DNA from: Bacillota bacterium
Lineage (GTDB): Bacteria > Bacillota > Sulfobacillia > JAMCWA01
DNA length: 64,000 bases
NCBI GenBank assembly: GCA_023475165.1
Contig: JAMCWA010000003.1
Span: 1-64,000 of the forward strand
Direction of reading: 5' to 3'
In this document: in pieces, positions 20,485 through 29,084 of the stretch
How the letters are laid out: every line of letters begins with the position of its first letter
Numbering within the stretch: the first letter of the stretch is position 1
Notes under the pieces: generated by a model
Databases searched by the model: none
What the model saw: the letters and a program-made list of their open reading frames with translations, nothing else
Told to the model about the DNA's origin: nothing
Position numbers and translations under genes: made by a program

Positions 20485-21036
20485 ATGGCAATTCTAGAGA
20501 TCAAGCACTATCCGGAGCCGATCTTACGCGCTGAAGCCAGGATTGTCCCCAAGGTTACGGCCACCGTCCGGAAACTCTTGGACGAGATGGTCCAAACGAT
20601 GCGCGCGGCGGAAGGGGTGGGGCTGGCCGCCCCTCAGGTGGGCGTTTCCAAACGCGTTATTGTTGTGGATGTCGGGGAGGGGCTCATTGAACTCATAAAC
20701 CCAAAGATTGAGAAGAAGGAAGGGAGCGAGACGGCCATGGAGGGTTGCCTCAGCATTCCCCAGTACTTGGGTGAGGTGGAAAGAGCTGCCTCGGTGACAG
20801 TTATCGGGCTGAATCGGGAAGGTGAAGAGGTGCGGATTGCCGCCACCGGGCTCCTGGCCCGGGCCTTGCAGCATGAAATCGACCATCTCAACGGAATCCT
20901 ATTCATCGATCGAGCCACGGTCATCTATGAGAAAAAGCCGGGCCAGCCGGAAGATGGGCAGATTGGCGAAGGGGAGGCGCCGACCAAGCCGTCGGCTAGT
21001 GAGACAGGGGGGAGGGATGACTCCACTGGCTCGTAA
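20485..21036 (+). CDS. def: Peptide deformylase
   Basis: Fe2+/Zn2+ metallohydrolase that removes the formyl group from nascent proteins. 183 residues. The three family motifs are present: GVGLAAPQVG, EGCLSIP and QHEIDHLNG (Cys plus two His metal ligands and the catalytic Glu). The last 25 residues are a Glu/Gly/Ser-rich tail. GAGAGGAAG precedes the ATG. It overlaps fmt by 20 bp, so the deformylase and formyltransferase genes are coupled. Confidence 0.95.
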   Translation: MAILEIKHYPEPILRAEARIVPKVTATVRKLLDEMVQTMRAAEGVGLAAPQVGVSKRVIVVDVGEGLIELINPKIEKKEGSETAMEGCLSIPQYLGEVERAASVTVIGLNREGEEVRIAATGLLARALQHEIDHLNGILFIDRATVIYEKKPGQPEDGQIGEGEAPTKPSASETGGRDDSTGS

Positions 21037-21994
21037 GAGTTTGTCGCTGATCTTTATGGGCACCTCGGCTTTCGCGGTCCCCATCCTACAGTCTCTGGCC
21101 CAATCACCTCATCGGGTTAAGCTAGTGGTAACCCAACCGGACCGTCCGCAGGGACGGGGGCATCGCTTGGTGGGACCTCCTGTCAAGCTTGGCGCTGCAG
21201 GGTTGGGGCTAGCGGTTTTTCAACCGGAGAGGATAAAGAGCCCCGATTCCCTGGCTCTTTTGACCTCTTTACGGCCTGAAGTGCTGGTAACCGCCGCTTA
21301 CGGCCAAATCCTGACCAGCTCAATCCTGGCCTTGCCTTCGGTGGCAGCCATCAACGTCCACGCCTCCCTCCTCCCCAAGTATCGCGGGCCCGATCCCATC
21401 CGCAGGGCCATAATGTCCGCTGAAGCGAGGACCGGAGTAACCATTATGCATATGGACCGCCGGGTGGACGCCGGTGATATCATCTGGCAGGAGGGAATAC
21501 CCATCGGGCCGGAGGAGACCTTCGGCTCTTTGGAGAGGAGGTTGGCGGGACTGGGCGCCCGTCTGGCGGTGGAGGTTCTGGACCTCCTGGCCACCGGACA
21601 AGCCCCGAGGTCGCCGCAGGAGGAGAGCCTGGCCACCTATGCGCCGGCCCTGGAACGTGAAGATGAGGAAGTCCACTGGGACAAGGGAGCCGAAGAGATC
21701 GCTGCCTTGATCCGAGCGCTGGATCCTGAACCTGGCGCCCATACCCACCTTGGGGAGATGGAGGTTAAGATCTGGCGGGCCAGGCCTTGGACCGCTACTC
21801 CAATAGCCGGCGGGCTGGAGCAGAAACCGGGCCGGGTTACGGGCTTGGAGAAGGGTCGGGGCATCTTGGTGGCTTGCGGTCCCGGGACACTGCTCTTGGA
21901 GGAGGTTCAACCGGCGGGGGGGAGGAGGATGGAGGCTTCGGCCTTTGCCAATGGATACCGGATCAAGGCCGGCACCCTCCTAGGAGACCGCTGA
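21017..21994 (+). CDS. fmt: Methionyl-tRNA formyltransferase
   Basis: Formylates initiator Met-tRNA with 10-formyl-THF. 325 residues from the ATG at 21017 inside the def 3' end (GGGGGAGGG directly upstream). FMGTSAFAVP, the catalytic NVHASLLPKYRG (Asn and His) and the Asp of DAGDI are present. The C-terminal tRNA-binding domain is complete. The last residues LLGDR and the TGA stop are encoded by the left end of a repeat element (CCTAGGAGACCGCTGA), so the protein tail was replaced by element sequence. Confidence 0.94.
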   Translation: MTPLARKSLSLIFMGTSAFAVPILQSLAQSPHRVKLVVTQPDRPQGRGHRLVGPPVKLGAAGLGLAVFQPERIKSPDSLALLTSLRPEVLVTAAYGQILTSSILALPSVAAINVHASLLPKYRGPDPIRRAIMSAEARTGVTIMHMDRRVDAGDIIWQEGIPIGPEETFGSLERRLAGLGARLAVEVLDLLATGQAPRSPQEESLATYAPALEREDEEVHWDKGAEEIAALIRALDPEPGAHTHLGEMEVKIWRARPWTATPIAGGLEQKPGRVTGLEKGRGILVACGPGTLLLEEVQPAGGRRMEASAFANGYRIKAGTLLGDR

Positions 21995-22235
21995 AAAACA
22001 CCCATCTCTCGTTGGCGCGATCCGCCGAAGAACTTTTCTTGAAAATGCGACGCGACTACGGCGGATTGTGGCGCAATCGGCCGAAGGACTTTCCCTAAAA
22101 TGGGGCGTAACTGCAGCGGATTATGGCGCAATCGCCAGGAGAAGTTCTCCGAACATGTTGCGTAACTGTGGTCGATTGTGGTCAAACCAGCAGCAGCCAA
22201 CGCTCCGGCGGCTCCTGGGGCGGTTTTTTGAACGT
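21981..22235. repeat. MITE-like repeat with internal tandem units after fmt
   Basis: Starts with CCTAGGAGACCGCTGAAAAAC. The interior has three to four degenerate units of 50-60 bp, each with GCGGATTGTGGCGCAATC-like sequence followed by GAAGAACTTTTCTT or GAAGGACTTTCCCT and a GCGTAACTG-like tail. It ends with GGCGGCTCC..GCGGTTTTTTGAACG. Equivalent units occur at 45030-45119 and, inverted, at 48815-49060. A vegetative promoter for the next gene follows. Confidence 0.75.
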
Positions 22236-22261
22236 GATCCGGGAATCTAGTTCCGGTTGTC

Positions 22262-22289
22262 TTGTGGACTTGCGCCATCATGCTATAAT
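22262..22289 (+). promoter_or_regulatory. SigmaA-type promoter of the yugP-like gene
   Basis: TTGTGG (22262-22267), 16-bp spacer, extended -10 TGCTATAAT (-10 hexamer 22284-22289). Located between the repeat element and the metallopeptidase gene, with a leader of about 120 nt. Confidence 0.6.
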
Positions 22290-22416
22290 TTATTATTGAT
22301 GAAGCGATGGTCCTTTTGGGTACCGGCGCTAGTCGAGAAGTCCAATCCTGGAAGGATCGGCGCGTCAATAAGAAACCTGCCTATTCCGGTAAATGTAAAA
22401 GGAGGTCGGTCGGAAG

Positions 22417-23100
22417 ATGTTCCTTTTTGACTCTGGCTACATCCTTTTCGTCCTCCCGGCTCTGATCTTTGCCCTTTACGCCCAGCATAGGGTCAGTAGC
22501 ACTTGGGCGACTTTCGCCCGCTACCCGGCGGCTGCCGGCGTGACGGGCGCTCAGGTGGCCCGACAGATCCTGCACCAGGCCGGGCTGGACGATGTTCGGG
22601 TCGATCGGATCGGTACCCCCCTGGGGGATCACTACGACCCTCAGGAGAAGGTCCTTCGTCTTTCCGCGGGGGTCTATGACAGTTCCTCGGTGGCAGCCCT
22701 GGGCGTGGCGGCCCACGAGGTGGGCCATGCTATCCAGCATGACACCGGCTACCTGGCCCTGGGGATCCGCAACTCGCTGGTTCCGGTGGCCAATTTCAGC
22801 TCTCAGGCCGCCATACCTCTTTTCTTCCTGGGGTTCTTCTTCCGCTGGCCATCGTTAATGGACATTGGGATCGTCGTTTTCTTTGCTGCCGTAGTCTTTC
22901 AGATTATCACCCTGCCGGTGGAGTACAATGCCAGTGGCCGGGCCCTGGCGTTACTCGAGGATGGCGGTTTTTTGACCCGGGAAGAAATGGGTCCGGCTCG
23001 TCAGGTCCTCAATGCCGCTGCTCTTACTTATGTGGCGGCAACGGCCATGGCGGTGGCCCAGTTGCTCCGTCTTCTGGTTCTGCGCGATCGGAGAGACTGA
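22417..23100 (+). CDS. yugP: Membrane zinc metallopeptidase, YugP family
   Basis: A 227-residue membrane protein with a HEVGHAIQH zinc-protease motif (HExxH) near residue 107, flanked by an N-terminal hydrophobic segment and two or three later ones. The natural substrate of this neutral metallopeptidase family is not known. AAAGGAGG lies upstream of the ATG. The gene has its own promoter (22262-22289) and is followed by a repeat copy. Found near fmt and rsmB in other clostridia. Confidence 0.9.
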   Translation: MFLFDSGYILFVLPALIFALYAQHRVSSTWATFARYPAAAGVTGAQVARQILHQAGLDDVRVDRIGTPLGDHYDPQEKVLRLSAGVYDSSSVAALGVAAHEVGHAIQHDTGYLALGIRNSLVPVANFSSQAAIPLFFLGFFFRWPSLMDIGIVVFFAAVVFQIITLPVEYNASGRALALLEDGGFLTREEMGPARQVLNAAALTYVAATAMAVAQLLRLLVLRDRRD

Positions 23101-23118
23101 ATCCTGATGAGACAGTAT

Positions 23119-23257
23119 TAGGGGAGTGCTGACGGACTGCGTTGTGAGTGGTTAGCCCGCCCGAGGAAAGACGCCATAGTCTAGAAAAGGCTTGATAACG
23201 AAAGTTCTTCTGGCGGCTTTAGCCACACCGCCAAGGCGAGACCGCTCAAAAAGCTGA
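23119..23257. repeat. Degenerate MITE-like repeat copy between yugP and rsmB
   Basis: Left end TTAGGGGAGTGCTGACGG and the module ACTGCGTTGTGAGTGGTTAG match the copies at 9481-9690 and 60503-60540. It ends with GCGAGACCGCTCAAAAAGCT, an element terminus. The 310-bp gap holds no other recognisable feature except a small ATGCC..GGCAT hairpin at about 23370-23386, shortly before the rsmB ribosome site. Confidence 0.6.
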
Positions 23258-23410
23258 GGTGTGCATCCCTTGAGTATCTGCTACCTCCGGTTCGGAATAC
23301 TAACCTTGGCCGGGGGTTTTTCTTTCTTCTGGCAGGAACCATTGGGGTAGGCCCCGGTCCCCGAAGCTAATGCCTTCTTACGGCATGATGGCTGAAATGG
23401 AGGTGCGGGC

Positions 23411-24799
23411 GTGACGGTCCCGTCGGCCCGAGAACTGGCGCTGAAGGTCTTAAAGGGCGTGGAGGAAAGGGATGCCTACGCCGACATCCTGCTCGACCAT
23501 TGGCTGAATCGGCATCAACTCCTGCCACGCGAACGAGCTTTAGCTACGGAAATCGCCTTCGGTACCCTCCGGCGGCGCAACACCCTGGATTGGGTCATCG
23601 AAGGCTTCAGTTCGCGCCCCATCGTGAAGATGGATCTCTGGACGAGAAACATCCTGCGGCTGGGCGCCTATCAGCTTCTCTACCTGGAGCGCATTCCGGC
23701 GCGGGCGGCAGTGGATGAAGCGGTAAAACTGGCCCGCCGATTCGCTCCTTACGGCGTTTCCGGTTTTGTCAATGCCGTCTTGCGCCGTGTGGCGAACGGG
23801 CGTTTACCCCCTTTCCCTTCCTTGGCGGAAGATCCCCTGACTCATCTATCCTTGAACTATTCGCATCCAAGATGGCTGGTAGAACGCTGGCTGACCCAAC
23901 TTGGCTGGGAGGGAACCGCCGCCCTCTGCCAGGCCAATAACCAACCGCCTCCCGTCACCCTACGGGTCAATCGTCTGAAGAGCACACCGGCTGAAGCGAG
24001 GGAGGCCCTGGCTGCGGCGCGGATAGAGGTGGGCACGGGGAACTACTTGCCAGAGGCCCTGGTGGTACGGAAAGCCGGCTCGCCGGAACGACTGCCGGGG
24101 TACGCCGAGGGCTGGTTTTCCCTTCAGGACGAAAGTTCCATGCTGGTGGCTCACGCCTTGGACCCGCAGCCGGGGGAGATGGTGGTGGACATGGCCAGTG
24201 CCCCAGGGGGTAAGACTACTCACCTGGCCGAGGTGATGGGCAATCTTGGAAACATTGTCGCTGCCGATGTCCATGAGCATCGTCTTTCCTCCGTCCGAGA
24301 GCGGGCTCACCGCCTGGGGATTAGGATCATCCGAACCATGGTGGCGGACGGACGCCAGTTGGCCGACCTCTATGCCGGGCAGGCGGACCGGGTGCTGTTG
24401 GATGCCCCTTGCTCTGGTCTCGGGGTGTTACGGCGCAACCCGGAGGCCCGCTGGCGGAAGCGACCGCAGGATATCCCGGGTCTGGTTCGTCTCCAGATGG
24501 AACTATTGGCAGCCGGCGCCCAATTGTTGAAACCGGAAGGGACACTGGTTTACAGTACCTGTACCATCACGCCGGAAGAGAACCAGGGGGTGGTGGAGGG
24601 CTTTCTGAAGCGCCACCCGGATTTCGCCCGGGAAGACCTGCGTCCCTTCCTGCCCGAGGGCCTCCACAAGGTACCTCAGGTCGACGAGGGCTGGATCCAG
24701 CTCTACCCGCACTTGCATGGAACGGATGGGTTCTTTCTGGCTCGCTTGAGGAAGGGGAAAACCGGCGGGTCCAAAGAGCCTCTCGTTGCCCGCAGGTGA
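23411..24799 (+). CDS. rsmB: 16S rRNA (cytosine-967-C5)-methyltransferase
   Basis: Methylates C967 of 16S rRNA with SAM. 462 residues: an N-terminal NusB-like RNA-binding domain (about 1-140) and a Rossmann methyltransferase domain. Motifs: MASAPGGKTTHLAE (SAM site), DAPCSGLGVLRRNPE (first Cys) and YSTCTITPEENQ (catalytic Cys). GTG start with GGAGGTG upstream. Confidence 0.95.
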   Translation: MTVPSARELALKVLKGVEERDAYADILLDHWLNRHQLLPRERALATEIAFGTLRRRNTLDWVIEGFSSRPIVKMDLWTRNILRLGAYQLLYLERIPARAAVDEAVKLARRFAPYGVSGFVNAVLRRVANGRLPPFPSLAEDPLTHLSLNYSHPRWLVERWLTQLGWEGTAALCQANNQPPPVTLRVNRLKSTPAEAREALAAARIEVGTGNYLPEALVVRKAGSPERLPGYAEGWFSLQDESSMLVAHALDPQPGEMVVDMASAPGGKTTHLAEVMGNLGNIVAADVHEHRLSSVRERAHRLGIRIIRTMVADGRQLADLYAGQADRVLLDAPCSGLGVLRRNPEARWRKRPQDIPGLVRLQMELLAAGAQLLKPEGTLVYSTCTITPEENQGVVEGFLKRHPDFAREDLRPFLPEGLHKVPQVDEGWIQLYPHLHGTDGFFLARLRKGKTGGSKEPLVARR

Positions 24800-24893
24800 T
24801 CTCCAGCCACGCGAGGAGTCTCGGGGGGAAACCTCCCGCCATTGGGTGTCTTTAAAAGGATTTTATCAGGTAAACGGAGAATAGCCTTAGAGG

Positions 24894-25991
24894 ATGGTCA
24901 AAGAAGTGGGCCTGACCAATCTCAAGAACCTTTATTCCGATGAGTTGGAAGCCTTCCTGGCCAATCTGGGAGCGGAGCGCTTCCGGGCGGCCCAACTGGT
25001 GGAATGGCTTTATGGGCGTGGGATACAAAGTTTCTCGGAAATGACCAACCTGCCCGTAGCTTTGCGTTCCCGTCTGGCGGAAGTGGCTTTCATCAGCCGT
25101 CTGAAGAAGCTGGCTGAGGCTAAGGGAGAAGATGGTACCATCAAGTATCTATTTGCCCTGGAAGACGGCCAGGCTATTGAAACGGTGCGAATGAAATACC
25201 GGTACGGCCATGCTGTTTGCGTTTCTACCCAGGTGGGTTGCCGGATGGCCTGCCGCTTTTGTGCCTCGACGATTGGCGGGCTCATTCGGAATCTGGAGCC
25301 GGCGGAGATGCTGGATCAGGTTCTGGCGGTGAACGGCGAACTGGCTCCCCTCGGGCAGCGGGTGGGACGGGTCGTATTGATGGGTTCCGGTGAACCGCTG
25401 GACAACTATGAAGCTGTGCTTCGTTTCATCCGGTTACTTAACCTGGCCAGGGGGTTAAACATCGGCTACCGTCACATCACCCTCTCCACCAGCGGCGTTG
25501 CTCCGGGGATAATTAGATTGGCCGGAGAAGGGCTACCCATTACGCTGGCCGTTTCCTTACACGCCCCGAACAATGAACTCAGAGACTACCTGATGCCCAT
25601 CAACCGTCGTTACCCGCTGGAGGAACTACTTCCGGCCTGCCACGACTATGCCGATCGGACGGGTCGCCGGGTGACCTTTGAGTACACCCTCATCAGGGGA
25701 GTCAACGATTCACCCCGGGAGGCGCGCGAGTTGGTGCGGTTACTTTCTGGTCACCTCGCCCATGTCAATCTGATTCCCCTCAACCCGGTCAAAGAGAGGG
25801 AGTTTCAACCGACGTCGCCGGAAGGGGTCCGCCGCTTTGCCCGTCTCTTAGGCGAAGGTGGGATACCGGCGACCATACGTAGGGAATTGGGTGGGGATAT
25901 CGACGCGGCCTGTGGACAGTTAAGACGGAAGGTCCTGGCCGAGGCCAGGTTAGGAGACCTCAAGGATGCCACGGATGCGGAGCCGAAGTGA
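24894..25991 (+). CDS. rlmN: Dual-specificity 23S rRNA/tRNA adenine-C2 methyltransferase RlmN
   Basis: Radical SAM enzyme that makes m2A2503 in 23S rRNA and m2A37 in some tRNAs. 365 residues. The 4Fe-4S motif CRMACRFCAS, the conserved GSGEP, and the mechanistic cysteines (CVSTQVGC; DAACGQL near the C-terminus) are all seen. The ribosome site is weak (GAGG directly at the ATG). Upstream of the stp-prkC pair, as in other Firmicutes. Confidence 0.95.
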   Translation: MVKEVGLTNLKNLYSDELEAFLANLGAERFRAAQLVEWLYGRGIQSFSEMTNLPVALRSRLAEVAFISRLKKLAEAKGEDGTIKYLFALEDGQAIETVRMKYRYGHAVCVSTQVGCRMACRFCASTIGGLIRNLEPAEMLDQVLAVNGELAPLGQRVGRVVLMGSGEPLDNYEAVLRFIRLLNLARGLNIGYRHITLSTSGVAPGIIRLAGEGLPITLAVSLHAPNNELRDYLMPINRRYPLEELLPACHDYADRTGRRVTFEYTLIRGVNDSPREARELVRLLSGHLAHVNLIPLNPVKEREFQPTSPEGVRRFARLLGEGGIPATIRRELGGDIDAACGQLRRKVLAEARLGDLKDATDAEPK

Positions 25992-26083
25992 GGCCGGTCA
26001 CATTTGACTGAGACATTTTCAGAAGGGGAGAGGCTGGCTGCGGAACGGGGCCGGCCATCCGAGCCACCGAGGCGGTGACAGGG

Positions 26084-26851
26084 ATGTTATTTAGCGCCAA
26101 GAGCGATGTTGGTTCGGTTCGGCAAAGGAATGAAGATGCCTTCTTTGCGGAGTCCTTTCCCGAGCCTCCTTTTTTCTTCGCGGTGGCCGATGGGATGGGT
26201 GGTCATGCCGGCGGAGAGGAGGCTGCGCAACTGGCCATAGAGATCCTGCAGGAGGCCTTTCTGAACTGGAGACTAAAAGTTCAGATTCCTGCCGGGGCGG
26301 GCCCTTCTGAGGCGCCTCGCGAATTCCTGGTCCAAAACCTGCGGTTGGCCAATTCCCGCATTCTGGCCGCCGCTCGGGTCTTGGGCAAGGATGGCATGGG
26401 GACCACCTTCTCCAGCGCCCTCTTTTGGCAAGGTCGGTTACACCTGGCCCATGTCGGCGACAGCCGAATCTATTTGTTCCGCAGCGACCGCTTGACTAGG
26501 CTGACGGAAGATCATTCTTTGGTGGGGGAGCTGGTCAGGAATGGAAGCCTCTCGGAGGAAGAAGCCTTGGTTCACCCCCAGCGACATGTTCTTACTGAAG
26601 CCCTCGGTACGCAACCGGAGGCCCGCATTGACTTGCAGGAGGTGGAGGTCGGGGAAGGGGATACCTTTTTGCTTTGTACCGATGGCCTCACCAATCTCGT
26701 GGCCGAGCCGCGCCTGGCGGCGCTTCTGCAACGTGAGCCGCTGGAAGAGCTGACAACCCGACTGATTGAGGAGGCCATCACCAACGGTGGCCATGACAAC
26801 ATTACCGTTGTGGTATTTCGGCTGGAAGTGAGGGACTTTAAGACCTCTTGA
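26084..26851 (+). CDS. stp: PP2C-family serine/threonine protein phosphatase
   Basis: Metal-dependent phosphatase that reverses phosphorylation by the adjacent PASTA kinase. 255 residues. Family motifs in order: SDVGSVRQRNEDAFF, VADGMGGHAGGEEA, GTTFSSALFW, AHVGDSRIYLF, CTDGLTNLV and GGHDNITVVV; the Asp metal ligands are intact. The frame also opens at GTG 26075, but the family normally starts close to the D.G.VR..NED block, and ATG 26084 is better placed after GAGGCGG. Forty bp upstream of prkC. Confidence 0.93.
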   Translation: MLFSAKSDVGSVRQRNEDAFFAESFPEPPFFFAVADGMGGHAGGEEAAQLAIEILQEAFLNWRLKVQIPAGAGPSEAPREFLVQNLRLANSRILAAARVLGKDGMGTTFSSALFWQGRLHLAHVGDSRIYLFRSDRLTRLTEDHSLVGELVRNGSLSEEEALVHPQRHVLTEALGTQPEARIDLQEVEVGEGDTFLLCTDGLTNLVAEPRLAALLQREPLEELTTRLIEEAITNGGHDNITVVVFRLEVRDFKTS

Positions 26852-26891
26852 TAAATCTCACAAGCCGACCCTTTGGGTGAGGTGCAACTAG

Positions 26892-28766
26892 ATGATCGGC
26901 AGGAAGCTGGGGAATCGTTATGAGATGCTGGAGCGAATAGGCCGGGGTGGTATGAGCCTGGTCTATCGGGCCCAGGACACCCTTTTGCAGCGGGTGGTAG
27001 CCATAAAGGTTCTCCGCAGCCAGTTTGTTAATGATAGCGAATTCGTCAAACGTTTTCGGAGAGAGGGGCAGGCCGCGGCCAGCCTTTCGCATCCCAATAT
27101 CGTCAGCCTTTACGATGTCGGGCAAGAAGACGACTTTTACTATCTGGTGATGGAATACGTTGATGGCGAAACCTTGAAGGACAGGATCGCCACCCGCGGT
27201 CCTATACCGGTCCTACAGTCCATGAAGATCGCCCACCAGATCTGTGAGGCTTTGGAACATGCCCACCAGCACCGGGTGGTTCATCGCGATATTAAACCGC
27301 ATAACATCCTTATCACTAAAGATGGCCGGGTCAAGGTGACGGACTTCGGGATTGCCAGGGCGGCTACGGAAGCCACCATCACCAATACCGGGGCTATTAT
27401 TGGTTCTGTCCATTACTTCTCTCCGGAACAGGCCCGCGGGGGGTTTACCGGTGAGAAATCGGACCTTTATTCACTGGGAGTAGTCCTGTATGAGATGCTG
27501 ACTGGAAAGGTACCCTTTGAAGGCGAAACACCCATCAGCGTAGCCCTGAAGCACTTGCAGGAGCCAGCACCGGAACCCACCTCCCTGAATCCAGAGATAC
27601 CTCCAGCGGTGCAAAGGATTGTCTTAAAGGCCCTGGAGAAGAACCAGGGCGATCGTTACCAATCGGCCGGCGAAATGCTGGCTGACATTGGGGCCTACTT
27701 GAAGAACCCTGAATTATCTCCGTCTTCCGGAGAAAGATCCAGACCGAGGGCTGTACCGCCACCAGTGGCGGGGAGGGGGGGAGAGGCTACGGACGCGGAG
27801 GAGCGTTCCAGAAAGCAGAACAAACGGAAGAAAAAGGGACCTTCGCGGGCGTTCTTTTGGGCGGCTCTACTACTTCTGCTCATCGGTCTCGCTTTTTACG
27901 GTATGAAGTCCTTTTTCGATTGGTTTAATGTACCCACGGTCGAGGTGCCTGCTGTGGTGGGCAAGAGCCTGATCGACGCGCAAAAGGAGCTAACGGCCAT
28001 CTTTCTTATTCCTATCGTAGTGGCCCAACAGAATGACCCAACCGTCCCCTTCAATTTCATCATCGCCCAGCTACCCGGGGCAGGCGAACTGGTAAAGGAG
28101 GGGCGCGAGGTCAGACTCACTGTCAGCAAGGGACCCGAGATGGTGGAAATTCCCCCCCTAGTTCGGAAATCGTCCAAGGAAGCCACCCTTATTCTCCAGG
28201 GATTGGGTCTGACCGCCAATGTCCGTCTGCGCCATGACCCTGAGGTCCCCGAGGATTACGTGATCAGCCAAAACCCAAGAGAAGGCGTGAGCGTGAAAAA
28301 GGGGACGGCGGTGGATTTGGAAGTCAGCCAGGGTCCGGAACAGATCATGCTCTCTTTGCCCAATTTTGCCGGCGAGAAACTGGATAATGTCCTACTTCGC
28401 CTCGCGGCTCTAAAGTTAACGAAGGGACAGATCACGGAGGTAGCCAGCAGTCTTTTAGCCGGGACCGTGGTGGGACAGGATCCGGCGGCCGGGACGATGG
28501 TGGCCGAGGGCTCCGCCGTTAACTTCTCGGTAAGCAAAGGGGGAGGCGCCAGCCGGCAGTCCAGCCTGTCCATTAAGGTACCGCAGGGAACTCAACCCAT
28601 CCGCGTCTTGGTCCGGGTCACCGACTCCCGCGGTGCCAGAACTGTGTTGAATGAGGACCGAACCCCAGGACAGGAGTTTACCATCTCGATAGAGTGGACC
28701 GGTGAGACGGCTACGGCGGAGGTTTTCTTCAACGGCAGCTTATATCGCAAGGATGTTTGGCGGTAG
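26892..28766 (+). CDS. prkC: PASTA-domain serine/threonine protein kinase
   Basis: A membrane receptor kinase that senses muropeptides or cell wall precursors and controls germination and wall metabolism. 624 residues: kinase domain 1-275 (GRGGMSLVYRAQD, VAIKVL, HRDIKPHNILI, DFGIARA), a charged linker, one transmembrane helix (FFWAALLLLLIGLAFYG, about 320-336), three PASTA repeats (starting near VPTVEVPAVVG, MVEIPPLVRKSS and IMLSLPNFAG) and a C-terminal beta-rich domain of about 75 residues. Paired with the PP2C phosphatase upstream and followed, after a repeat copy, by rsgA, the usual order. Confidence 0.95.
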   Translation: MIGRKLGNRYEMLERIGRGGMSLVYRAQDTLLQRVVAIKVLRSQFVNDSEFVKRFRREGQAAASLSHPNIVSLYDVGQEDDFYYLVMEYVDGETLKDRIATRGPIPVLQSMKIAHQICEALEHAHQHRVVHRDIKPHNILITKDGRVKVTDFGIARAATEATITNTGAIIGSVHYFSPEQARGGFTGEKSDLYSLGVVLYEMLTGKVPFEGETPISVALKHLQEPAPEPTSLNPEIPPAVQRIVLKALEKNQGDRYQSAGEMLADIGAYLKNPELSPSSGERSRPRAVPPPVAGRGGEATDAEERSRKQNKRKKKGPSRAFFWAALLLLLIGLAFYGMKSFFDWFNVPTVEVPAVVGKSLIDAQKELTAIFLIPIVVAQQNDPTVPFNFIIAQLPGAGELVKEGREVRLTVSKGPEMVEIPPLVRKSSKEATLILQGLGLTANVRLRHDPEVPEDYVISQNPREGVSVKKGTAVDLEVSQGPEQIMLSLPNFAGEKLDNVLLRLAALKLTKGQITEVASSLLAGTVVGQDPAAGTMVAEGSAVNFSVSKGGGASRQSSLSIKVPQGTQPIRVLVRVTDSRGARTVLNEDRTPGQEFTISIEWTGETATAEVFFNGSLYRKDVWR

Positions 28767-28833
28767 GGAAGGCCGTCGGCCTCTGGCCGTAGGTGGTGCG
28801 CGTACCGCCCATTTAGCCGCTTCCGAAGCGTAT

Positions 28834-29012
28834 AGATATCGCTGAAAAACCCCGATCTGCGCCTCAGACGGGCTCCCGCCCGCCTCCGCCAAGGGGAACG
28901 CCCCCCTTCGGTGGCACCTGCGGTGCCTGAGCACCCCCTAATGCCTCGGGGAGTCCCCTCCCCCAGACCACCCGGCGGTGCTACGCGCCGTCTGGCGGCT
29001 CCTCGCTCACCG
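28834..29012. repeat. MITE-like repeat copy between prkC and rsgA
   Basis: Left end ATCGCTGAAAAACCCCGATCTGCG. The interior is the GC-rich module also found in priA but inverted: GACGGGCTCCCGCCCGCCTCC, GGGGAACGCCCCCCTTCGG, GGGGAGTCCCCTCCCCCAG, then GGCGGCTCCTCGCTCA. The right end is degenerate. It fills most of the 318-bp gap. Confidence 0.7.
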
Positions 29013-29084
29013 CTGTCCAATTTTCAGACTTTGTTGCGGCGCCCGGCGCCTTGGTCGACTACTCTGATTCTTTGGGAGACTGGC

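Noticed and set aside
22025-22200. Tandem units that could be taken for a CRISPR array
   Set aside because: The units are degenerate, adjoin each other without unique spacers, and recur elsewhere as parts of the dispersed element. No cas gene is present.
28911-29084. N-terminal extension of RsgA through the upstream repeat
   Set aside because: The frame is open by chance in the GC-rich repeat; the protein family starts at the OB fold and a ribosome site precedes ATG 29085.
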